A DNA stretch of 12,180 nucleotides from CAZVGZ01 sp964627605 (GTDB taxonomy: Bacteria; Latescibacterota; MWCZ01; CAZVGZ01): the NCBI GenBank assembly GCA_964627605.1, contig CAZVGZ010000059.1, forward strand, positions 1 to 12,180, given 5' to 3'. The notes beneath the pieces were generated by a model. It did not search any database. It saw only the letters and a list, made by a program, of their open reading frames with translations, and was not told the DNA's origin. This document shows, one piece after another, positions 6,147 to 12,180 of this stretch. The first letter of the stretch is position 1, and every line of letters begins with the position of its first letter. The translations under genes and the position numbers were made by a program.

Positions 6147-9020
6147 CTAACGTTGACTAGCGGCATCCCGTGCGGAGACCATCGCCTGCCGTACCAACGC
6201 GTGTTTTTCATCGGTCAGAGCATGGTCCAGTGCCGACGCTGATTCGCTGCCGCCGTGGGACTTGAGAGCCGTTGCCGCAGCGTGGCGTATGGGCCACGAA
6301 TTCGAGTTGAGATAAGCGGTTATATCGTTTGCGATGTTATTCGGTACTGTATCCATCTCAGCGATCGCCAAAAGCGCATGGGCGAGCGCTCTGTCGGTCA
6401 TCGACGGCAGACTCTCCAGAAACTCTGAGCCTGCGGCGGCGTCATGTCGTGACAGCGCGCCTTGAGCAGCGTAGCGAACCATCTGTGATGTATCGTTCAG
6501 AGTATCCACCAGCGACAACATGTCTTGAGGACGCCCGCACGATCCAAGCGCCCTCGCGGCCTCTCTTCGCACAGAGACCATGTCCGACAATAGCCCCTCA
6601 ACCAGCACATCCGCTGCGACTTCGTCACCGATCCAGCCCAGAGAACGGGCGGCTGATGCATAGAATAGAGTGTCAGCGGAACGCATCAATGCCACAAGCG
6701 GCTCGATCGTTCCGGCACTCTTCATTTTTCCCAGCAGATAGATGCTCATACCTCGAGCCCGTTTGTTATCTGAATTCAGCGAGTCGATGAGCATCGGGAT
6801 CATCGCAGAGCCCACCCTGGGTGCCGTCCGAATGAGCGCCCATCTCTCACGGGCGCTTTCTGATCCAAGCCTGTCCGCAAAAAACGGCACTACGACCGAA
6901 TCCGGCAAAGCCACCAGGCTGTCCCGCGCTGGCTGTACGAGATATTGGTACCGCTGCGGCGCTGCTGACGCCTGCACAAACAGCGAATCCGGTGTTCCTC
7001 CAAGTTCGGATCTGATCTGTTCGGCGGTTTTCCCCACACTACCGTCAGGCGGCGGGCCCAACGGATCGGGTGCAGATGCGCGTTCGACGTTCATCCCCAC
7101 GCCATAGGTCGACTGAGTCCACCAGCCGTCGTTCTGTCCCACAGGTGACGCATATCGGTCCGGTCCGCCCAGATCTATGGCGACACCGATCATCCCGTAT
7201 CCTCGGCGGCGGTCTGAATATCCTTGGGTGTTTGACTTCCTTGCGACGTAGTTGTCAGCGCCGCCTAAGTCTGCCAACAGACTTATCGCGTTTGCGTTGC
7301 CGCCGCCTTGAGAGAGGTCGTCGCAGATGTAGGTATCGTTGCCTCTCCTGTCAAACAGCGCCCCGATCGCCAGGTCGTGGCCGCACCCTTGCGCAACGCC
7401 GTGGGCGCGGTATGTGTCGTCGCCATCGGCGTCTATGAGCACCCCACCAGCGAGATGGATGCCCGATCCCTGGGCGTACTGGTGCGAGAGATATACATCG
7501 TGACCACCTACATCTACGAGCCCTCCAATCCCGTACCAGTACGCCGCGCCCTGGCCGTATATGTCGCATGAATATGTGTCGTTGCCGTGATCATCCACCA
7601 AGAGACCGATGCCACCTGACGCGTAGGGCCGCCAGCCAAGTCCGACGCCCTGTGTGAGTGTGGTATAGTGGTCGTCATAGCGCAGCACATCTTCGTAGCG
7701 ACCTCCAGAGATATAGAGGTCGTTGCCCGATGCGTCATGTATGATCCCCAGTCCACCGATGGACCCTATCGCCTGCGAGGAGTACTGCGCGGTGTAGTGG
7801 TCCAGACCTGAGCCGTCGGCGAGCATCCCCCACCCAAATGCTCCTGCCCCCTGCACCCCGCTGTCGCCCTCATATCGGTCATCGCCATCCCAATCGTCCA
7901 GCACACCGATTCCGAACAGCCCCATCCCCTGGCTTAAGTTGCGCGCCCGATAGGTGTCGTGCCCCTCTATGTCGATCAACACTCCCCATCCAAAAAAACC
8001 GGCTCCCTGACAACGGTCTAAGCCCCTATGTGTGTCGTCGCCGCTGAGGTCGATGAGGACGGTTGTAGGCCTCGCAAGATCGACGGACAGGGAGTCTGTG
8101 ATATATCTGTCATCACCGCCTAGCTCTATCAGAAGTACCGGAAGGATTCCGCCATATTCGTCAGGTCTTGGGCCACCTATCGCCAACGTACCCACCGGTG
8201 TTTCTACACTTCTAGGCTGTATGCCGTCCCTGTCGCCACTCGGTAGCCCAGCGAAGGCTTGTGCCACCTCAGTCGCAGCTCGGTTGATCTCTACGCCCAG
8301 CCGCACTAGAGCCGCAACGTCAACTTTGGCCGCCAGCTCAACGAATAGCTTTGCCTCCTCGCGGCTCAGTATCTCCTGCTCTTTCATCTCAAACAGGGAC
8401 GCGTTTTCTGCGCCAGGCTCCCTTAGAAACAGCGTAAGCGCCGTGGAGATCAGTCTGTCACGCTCTGTTTCGGCGACCTCGGAAAGGGCTTCTTCAAGAA
8501 CCTGCGGTGCACCATCCATCAACTGATAGAGCCGTGTGGTTGGTGCCAAGACAGACAACGGAAGCCCCCTGGCGAACTTTTTAGAAAGCGGAGTCAGTGG
8601 TTGATGATCCACCGTAGTTTCGCTGCTTTGGACAGCCAAACTGTGCAGTACCGCGTCGTCAAATCCCGAAGGTGACCTGCGCTTGTTCCGCACCATCCAC
8701 GCCAGGCTATCCACAACGCCGACGACGGACATCGGGTTGGCGAACATCGCAGATACAGCGGGCAGGCGGAACGGGTCGTCGCTAGTGGGCAGCGGAAGTG
8801 TCATGTCGCTGCGGGTCATGTGGATACTGCGCAGCGCGTCGTCCAGCGTCGGCCCGAGGGAGTCCATCATTTCCGGGACAAAAAGTTCGGTAGGGGGCCG
8901 TACCGGGTGTTTGGCAGCCCTAGGTTGCAATACAGCAGGCGGAGCAACAGTGTTCGGTACGCACCCAATCGCCAGCACTCCTAAACACACGCAAACACGC
9001 ATGATGTATCTATGAATCAC
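6147..9020 (-). CDS. Large lipoprotein with a 12-copy Gly/Asp/Tyr repeat solenoid and C-terminal HEAT repeats
   Basis: A 957-residue predicted lipoprotein. Residues 1-19 form a signal peptide (HRYIMR basic region, VCVCLGVLAIG core) ending at lipobox Cys20, followed by a proline-rich stretch. Residues about 30-280 are mixed helical with no family I recognise. Residues 301-623 hold twelve copies of G-x-D-x-[YH], mostly 25-27 residues apart, each in the context I-D-x-x-G-x-D-x-Y then Q-G-x-G-x-x-G-x-G. A linker with PLGPPPDG (about 653-660) follows. About 719-954 are HEAT repeats (for example RARGMSIYLLGKMKSAGTIEPL and VRREAARALGSCG). Likely an envelope or surface protein; the repeats suggest a beta-solenoid with possible metal binding, and the HEAT part suggests protein binding. 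The frame opens at a TTG at 9128, but the GTG at 9020 has GGAGG four bases upstream and gives a proper lipoprotein signal. It converges on the sulfatase remnant and diverges from dapA. Confidence 0.85.
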   Translation of the reverse strand: MIHRYIMRVCVCLGVLAIGCVPNTVAPPAVLQPRAAKHPVRPPTELFVPEMMDSLGPTLDDALRSIHMTRSDMTLPLPTSDDPFRLPAVSAMFANPMSVVGVVDSLAWMVRNKRRSPSGFDDAVLHSLAVQSSETTVDHQPLTPLSKKFARGLPLSVLAPTTRLYQLMDGAPQVLEEALSEVAETERDRLISTALTLFLREPGAENASLFEMKEQEILSREEAKLFVELAAKVDVAALVRLGVEINRAATEVAQAFAGLPSGDRDGIQPRSVETPVGTLAIGGPRPDEYGGILPVLLIELGGDDRYITDSLSVDLARPTTVLIDLSGDDTHRGLDRCQGAGFFGWGVLIDIEGHDTYRARNLSQGMGLFGIGVLDDWDGDDRYEGDSGVQGAGAFGWGMLADGSGLDHYTAQYSSQAIGSIGGLGIIHDASGNDLYISGGRYEDVLRYDDHYTTLTQGVGLGWRPYASGGIGLLVDDHGNDTYSCDIYGQGAAYWYGIGGLVDVGGHDVYLSHQYAQGSGIHLAGGVLIDADGDDTYRAHGVAQGCGHDLAIGALFDRRGNDTYICDDLSQGGGNANAISLLADLGGADNYVARKSNTQGYSDRRRGYGMIGVAIDLGGPDRYASPVGQNDGWWTQSTYGVGMNVERASAPDPLGPPPDGSVGKTAEQIRSELGGTPDSLFVQASAAPQRYQYLVQPARDSLVALPDSVVVPFFADRLGSESARERWALIRTAPRVGSAMIPMLIDSLNSDNKRARGMSIYLLGKMKSAGTIEPLVALMRSADTLFYASAARSLGWIGDEVAADVLVEGLLSDMVSVRREAARALGSCGRPQDMLSLVDTLNDTSQMVRYAAQGALSRHDAAAGSEFLESLPSMTDRALAHALLAIAEMDTVPNNIANDITAYLNSNSWPIRHAAATALKSHGGSESASALDHALTDEKHALVRQAMVSARDAASQR
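7152..8120 (-). repeat. Twelve tandem protein repeats encoded in the lipoprotein gene
   Basis: The motif G-x-D-x-[YH] occurs at protein residues 301-306, 326-331, 352-357, 378-383, 404-409, 431-436, 478-483, 505-510, 532-537, 559-564, 586-591 and 618-623, numbered from the GTG at 9020. Spacings are 25, 26, 26, 26, 27, 47, 27, 27, 27, 27 and 32 residues. The 47 marks an insertion rich in Tyr and Asp after the sixth copy. Copies differ at the DNA level, so the array is old rather than a recent expansion. Confidence 0.85.
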
Positions 9021-9024
9021 CTTG

Positions 9025-9029
9025 CCTCC
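9025..9029 (-). promoter_or_regulatory. Ribosome binding site deciding the lipoprotein start
   Basis: On the minus strand GGAGG lies four bases before the GTG at 9020-9018. The next in-frame candidate, an ATG at 9002, lacks such a site. Confidence 0.6.
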
Positions 9030-9130
9030 CAAATTCCAAAGTTGATTGCCAATGCACCGAACTATCGTCGCTCGAAAAAAAGCCCGGGTTCTGTTGACGC
9101 TTGAGGTCCACCCCGGTACCTTCCTCAACT

Positions 9131-9147
9131 CTTGCGCTTAGTGCAAG
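9131..9147. promoter_or_regulatory. Inverted repeat in the divergent lipoprotein/dapA spacer
   Basis: CTTGC (9131-9135) and GCAAG (9143-9147) form a perfect 5-base inverted repeat with a 7-base centre, followed at once by TATAAG (9148-9153). It sits between the two divergent genes where an operator would be expected. A possible plus-strand -35, TTGACG (9094-9099), lies upstream but its -10 is poor. The repeat is short and may be chance. Confidence 0.2.
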
Positions 9148-9210
9148 TATAAGGCGCGAAGTCTGGTTTTTCTTGGGGCAGCGGATCTCAGTCGATCAAA
9201 GGTGGAATAC

Positions 9211-10101
9211 GTGCTATCGCTCAAAGGGTCGTTCGTAGCGTTGGTTACACCGTTCACGTCAGATGACGAGGTCGATCACAACGTTCTTGGCGAAATGGTT
9301 GAGTGGCACATAAGCCAAGGTACATCAGGTGTAGTGCCGTGCGGCACCACCGGCGAATCGCCCACTCTGTCGCACCAAGAGCACGAATCTGTTGTCGAGA
9401 CAGTGGTCAAGGCCGCAGCAGGCAAGATCAAGGTTATCGCCGGAACCGGCAGCAACTCCACACGCGAAGCGATTAAGCTCACCGAGCACGCCAAAGACGT
9501 TGGAGTCGACGGCGCGCTGGTTGTGATGCCCTACTACAACAAACCTTCGCCCCCTGGCCAGATATCTCACTACTGCCGCCTAGCTGAGATCGGTCTACCG
9601 ATCGTGATATACAACATCCCTGGGCGCACCAGCGTCAACATGACTCCAGAAACAATGGGCGAACTGGCGAAACTGGACTCTATCATCGGTGTCAAAGAGG
9701 CGACAGGCTCTCTACTCCAAACCTCAGCCACAGCGCTGGCGTGTGGGGAAGATTTTCAGATTGTGTCTGGTGATGACGCTTTGACACTGCCAATAATGTC
9801 TGTCGGGGGTGTCGGGGTTGTCTCTGTCATAGCGAATATCGTCCCTGCGATGATGGCTGAGCTTTGCGCCGCTTGGTTGGGAGCTGACCCGGCAGGGGCG
9901 CTCAAAATTCATCGGCGAATGTTCGGCGTGGCAGAGGCGCTTTTGGGACTGGAGACGAACCCTGGGCCCATCAAAGCCGCGATGTCTCTGCTTGGTTGGA
10001 GTGTAGGTCAACCACGACCGCCGCTCTCTCCGCTGTCCGAGGAAAATACCGCCAAGCTGACCCCGCTGCTCGAAGCGCTGGACCTCAACCCGATGGCGTG
10101 A
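9211..10101 (+). CDS. dapA: 4-hydroxy-tetrahydrodipicolinate synthase
   Basis: A 296-residue class I aldolase that condenses pyruvate with aspartate semialdehyde, the first committed step of lysine and meso-diaminopimelate synthesis in the cytoplasm. It begins SLKGSFVALVTPF. The GTTGE loop is at residues 45-49, the PYYNKP segment near 107-112 carries the Tyr that completes the catalytic triad between subunits, Tyr134 lies in YNIPGR with Arg139, and the Schiff-base Lys162 lies in GVKEATGS. These positions are within one of the E. coli enzyme. The C-terminal NPGPIK and PLSPLSEE segments are also typical. An in-frame GTG at 9202 is possible, but the GTG at 9211 has AAGGTGG five bases upstream and gives the usual N-terminus. 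No dapB or other lysine gene is adjacent and no lysine riboswitch was seen in the short leader. Confidence 0.96.
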   Translation: MLSLKGSFVALVTPFTSDDEVDHNVLGEMVEWHISQGTSGVVPCGTTGESPTLSHQEHESVVETVVKAAAGKIKVIAGTGSNSTREAIKLTEHAKDVGVDGALVVMPYYNKPSPPGQISHYCRLAEIGLPIVIYNIPGRTSVNMTPETMGELAKLDSIIGVKEATGSLLQTSATALACGEDFQIVSGDDALTLPIMSVGGVGVVSVIANIVPAMMAELCAAWLGADPAGALKIHRRMFGVAEALLGLETNPGPIKAAMSLLGWSVGQPRPPLSPLSEENTAKLTPLLEALDLNPMA

Positions 10102-10137
10102 GTTGACCTGCGGCACTGCGTCTATCGCAATATGAGG

Positions 10138-10608
10138 TCAGGGTTGCGAGAAAACGATACCCGCCAGATCAGCGGTCGCCTCTTGAATCGGTAGGTGGCC
10201 CGCTCCCTTTAATTCCAACGTCCTCGCGTGGGGCCACACCTCCTGCCATATTTTTTGGGATATTCTCACTGCGCCAAATGTGTTCTCACCGTAAATTGAA
10301 TCCACCGGTATGGTCAGGTGCGCGAGCCGCATAGGGTTTTTCTGTCCCCCATCGATTTTCAGATAGTTGTGGGTGACGAAATGATCGACGAACGCGAATG
10401 AGCGGGTGAGATCGGTTTTACTGGTCCGCTTCTTCTTGAAGCCCAGGTTTGTCACCCATCGACCGATCGGGTTGGTAAACACAGCGTTGTAGACCCACTT
10501 CCCCACGCCGTCTGTCCTGAACCATTTCCTGGGCTGTATTCGGCCTGTTACTTGCGGAATCCTGCTGAACACAACGCGGCCTTCGTCCCATCGGATATGC
10601 CGCCTCAA
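10138..10608 (-). pseudogene. Alpha/beta hydrolase, C-terminal remnant
   Basis: The frame encodes 156 residues from a TTG. The last 60 read as the end of an alpha/beta hydrolase: LTIPVDSIYGENTFG (strand 7), a WPHARTLELKGAGHLP segment with the catalytic-type His, and a closing helix. Residues about 20-90 look like the helical cap (NPIGRWVTNLGF and SFAFVDHFVTHNY). The first half of the fold with the oxyanion HG motif and the G-x-S-x-G nucleophile is absent, and the usual acid after YGE is replaced (ENT where E-x-D is expected). Without start-codon limits the frame is open to 10668, where a TGA closes it. No Shine-Dalgarno is seen. The gene converges on dapA with 36 bases between stops, where a 6-base inverted repeat (TGACCT 10104-10109, AGGTCA 10135-10140) lies. 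A 5'-deleted relic is the best reading. Confidence 0.6.
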
Positions 10609-10746
10609 GCGACCTTGATCATCATCTAGGCGGAGCTCCCACAGCGCACCGTACCGATACGCACCTGTTCAGCCATCAAATGACTCCGTCTGTGAAGAGT
10701 TCGATGAACGGCAAGACGTAGCTACACGGCAGCTTGGCATTACCCA
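10609..10746 (-). other. Gap with overlapping stop/start codons downstream of the SGNH gene
   Basis: After the SGNH stop (10749-10747) an ATG at 10750 overlaps it as ATGA and opens a 24-codon frame ending in TGA at 10678-10676. That TGA overlaps another ATG (10676-10674) as TGATG, opening 16 codons to a TAG at 10626. The 24-residue frame reads MMGNAKLPCSYVLPFIELFT and has mostly G/C third positions. None matches a family I know. They may be translationally coupled micro-ORFs, the broken N-terminal coding of the hydrolase remnant, or chance. Confidence 0.25.
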
Positions 10747-12132
10747 TCATTGATCCGTCTCGAATTCGGTTTTGGCAACTGCCTGGTAAAATGTAGCCAA
10801 CGCCATTCCTATTATGAAGTTGCCGTGATTGTCTAGGTGCCCATCATCCCAGAAGAGCTTCTCGTCGGAACGCCGGGCGTAGGACCTCATTGTCGGCAGC
10901 ATGTCCAAGTATGGTATTCCTTTGGTCTTGGCGTAACGTGCGACGAACGATTGAGGGCGATTTGCGTCGTATCCTGGACCACGCAGATGTTTGGCGAATA
11001 CCTGCTGTGTGGCTGGCAACCCAATGATTAACAGCTGAATGCCTTCCTTTTCGCACACCTCGCGAATGCCCTCAAACGCAGCGAGGACCGTGTCAACCGC
11101 GGCCAAGGCCACTGGTGGGTAATCAGCCCAACACCAGAAAGTCGTTTCCGTAAAATCCTCGCTGACCGTGAGATCCAATTGCCGTTGTTGGTAGAGGGAA
11201 GTGGTGCGGCGTAAGTCGGCGTAGAGTGCTCTGTTGCCATAACCGAGCAGCGACATCAATCGCAGCGACGAATCTGTCGATGGCTCTGGTCTTGCGCGGT
11301 CTGGTCTTAGCGTCTCAGGAATACGCGAATAGTCTCGCACCAACGTCCAACTACCATCCACGAACTGTTTTCGATGGAGACCAAAATACGACTCAAACAT
11401 ATCGTTGCCCGCGTAGAAACAGACGAACACAACATCAGGGCGGAAGGGCATGACCTGTTCTTTAAGCTGGAGCAATTCATCTGGCGTGCTATACCCTCCC
11501 ACTCCAAAATTAAGAACTTGGTTGAGCGATGTATCAACCAAAGACTCAAATACTCCGACGAACGAGTTTTGCACGGAATCGGCGCTACCAAACGTGAAGG
11601 AGTCTCCTAAAAAAGCGATCCGTTTCTTGTTGGTCGGTTTTTCGACAGTCACCTCGCGCCCCCGCATGGCCTTAGAGTTGGTGTCCATCACAATGCTGAG
11701 ACTGCCCTGGCGCCCCAACCTCCTGTGGTTGCTGGCCAACCGGTAGGAACCAGTACCATATGGGTTCTCAATCATCATGGATGCTTGGATCGTGGGCTCC
11801 AAAATCGCCGGAGGAAACACTCTTAAACCCAACTCTGCTATGGCAAGGGCAAAAACCAGGGACACGCTCGCGACGCCGACATTAACGGCGGTTTCACGCA
11901 GAAGATGACGGTCTCGCCTCGCGGTCGATAAGCCCAAAGCCACCAGAACCAGGCTCCAAATAGCGATCGCTATCGCGTATATGGGTCCGTCAATCGTACC
12001 ATCGTAGGAGAATATCGCTGTGACTATCCAATAACTTCCGATGCCCAAACCGATGCAGAGGTAGCCAACGCCCAGAGGAAGCAGATCAACCCGCCCTGTG
12101 GATGTGGCGACCACCCTTTTTGCAGCGCTCAA
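10747..12132 (-). CDS. Membrane-anchored SGNH/GDSL-family hydrolase
   Basis: A 461-residue protein with three predicted membrane segments at about 18-41, 50-70 and 83-106, then a soluble SGNH domain. Block I is FLGDSFTFG with catalytic Ser178; block II is NFGVGGYST with the oxyanion Gly near 210-213; block III is YAGND with Asn243; block V is DDGHLDNHGN with Asp429 and His432. All four catalytic blocks are present. The domain probably faces the periplasm and acts on acyl or acetyl esters, perhaps of a surface polysaccharide as in AlgX/AlgJ-like proteins, but the substrate cannot be read from the sequence. The first candidate start is a TTG at 12132. The frame is open beyond it to the window edge with no ATG, GTG or TTG, so the true start may lie outside and the gene may be 5'-partial here. 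The TTG sits in a hairpin loop, which makes it doubtful. Confidence 0.85.
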   Translation of the reverse strand: MSAAKRVVATSTGRVDLLPLGVGYLCIGLGIGSYWIVTAIFSYDGTIDGPIYAIAIAIWSLVLVALGLSTARRDRHLLRETAVNVGVASVSLVFALAIAELGLRVFPPAILEPTIQASMMIENPYGTGSYRLASNHRRLGRQGSLSIVMDTNSKAMRGREVTVEKPTNKKRIAFLGDSFTFGSADSVQNSFVGVFESLVDTSLNQVLNFGVGGYSTPDELLQLKEQVMPFRPDVVFVCFYAGNDMFESYFGLHRKQFVDGSWTLVRDYSRIPETLRPDRARPEPSTDSSLRLMSLLGYGNRALYADLRRTTSLYQQRQLDLTVSEDFTETTFWCWADYPPVALAAVDTVLAAFEGIREVCEKEGIQLLIIGLPATQQVFAKHLRGPGYDANRPQSFVARYAKTKGIPYLDMLPTMRSYARRSDEKLFWDDGHLDNHGNFIIGMALATFYQAVAKTEFETDQ

Positions 12133-12180
12133 AGCGCTACCCCCACTTCCTTCGCGACTCCGCGAACAAAGGTCGCAGCT

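Noticed and set aside
7152..8120. CRISPR-like or DNA-level tandem repeat
   Set aside because: The regularity is at the protein level; the DNA copies diverge and no fixed direct repeats with spacers are present.
8032..8526. 164-codon open frame on the plus strand antisense to the lipoprotein gene
   Set aside because: Serine- and arginine-rich low-complexity translation that mirrors the repetitive coding strand; no ribosome site or family motif.
9021..9128. Extension of the lipoprotein to the TTG at 9128
   Set aside because: It would bury the lipoprotein signal peptide 36 residues in and ignore the GGAGG before the GTG at 9020.
9148..9153. TATAAG as the -10 box of a dapA promoter
   Set aside because: No usable -35 lies 16-18 bases upstream; the TTGACG at 9094 is much too far away.

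Overview
The window (12,180 bases, a little over half G+C by eye) looks like chromosomal DNA of an uncultured FCB-type bacterium, possibly Latescibacterota-like. The clues are a signal-peptide protein ending in a FlgD-like/type IX-style C-terminal domain (HPNPFN start, MVLLR end), a divergent URO-D family enzyme, a large lipoprotein with many glycine/aspartate repeats plus HEAT repeats, and remnants of aldo/keto reductase, sulfatase and hydrolase genes. The phylum call is an inference from gene content; there is no rRNA or other decisive marker. I see no tRNA, rRNA, CRISPR array, transposase or phage gene.

Layout. 96-1256 (+): URO-D/methyltransferase-like enzyme. 1257-1478 (-): C-terminal remnant of an aldo/keto reductase, stop codon against stop codon with the URO-D gene. 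1667-2425 (+): membrane-anchored TPR protein with a good sigma70-type promoter (1602-1631) and a likely terminator (2452-2489). 2555-5227 (+): complete valyl-tRNA synthetase, followed by a terminator-like hairpin (5264-5322). 5427-5912 (+): very small secreted protein with one FG-GAP-like blade and a C-terminal sorting-like domain. 5913-6146: intergenic debris holding a frameshifted sulfatase C-terminus. 6147-9020 (-): 957-residue lipoprotein with a 12-copy D-x-Y repeat solenoid and C-terminal HEAT repeats. 9211-10101 (+): dapA. 10138-10608 (-): C-terminal half of an alpha/beta hydrolase, probably a pseudogene. 10747-12132 (-): membrane-bound SGNH hydrolase, whose start may lie beyond the window edge.

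How the genes relate. I see no single pathway here. Two housekeeping enzymes (ValS for translation, DapA for lysine and cell-wall precursor synthesis) sit among cell-surface genes (TPR anchor, sorting-domain protein, repeat lipoprotein, SGNH hydrolase) and decaying catabolic genes. The most unusual item is the repeat lipoprotein. A second pattern is that all three decayed genes keep only their 3' ends, and each ends tail-to-tail with an intact neighbour. That suggests 5'-side deletions that stopped short of a shared 3' region. I found no convincing new multi-gene system.
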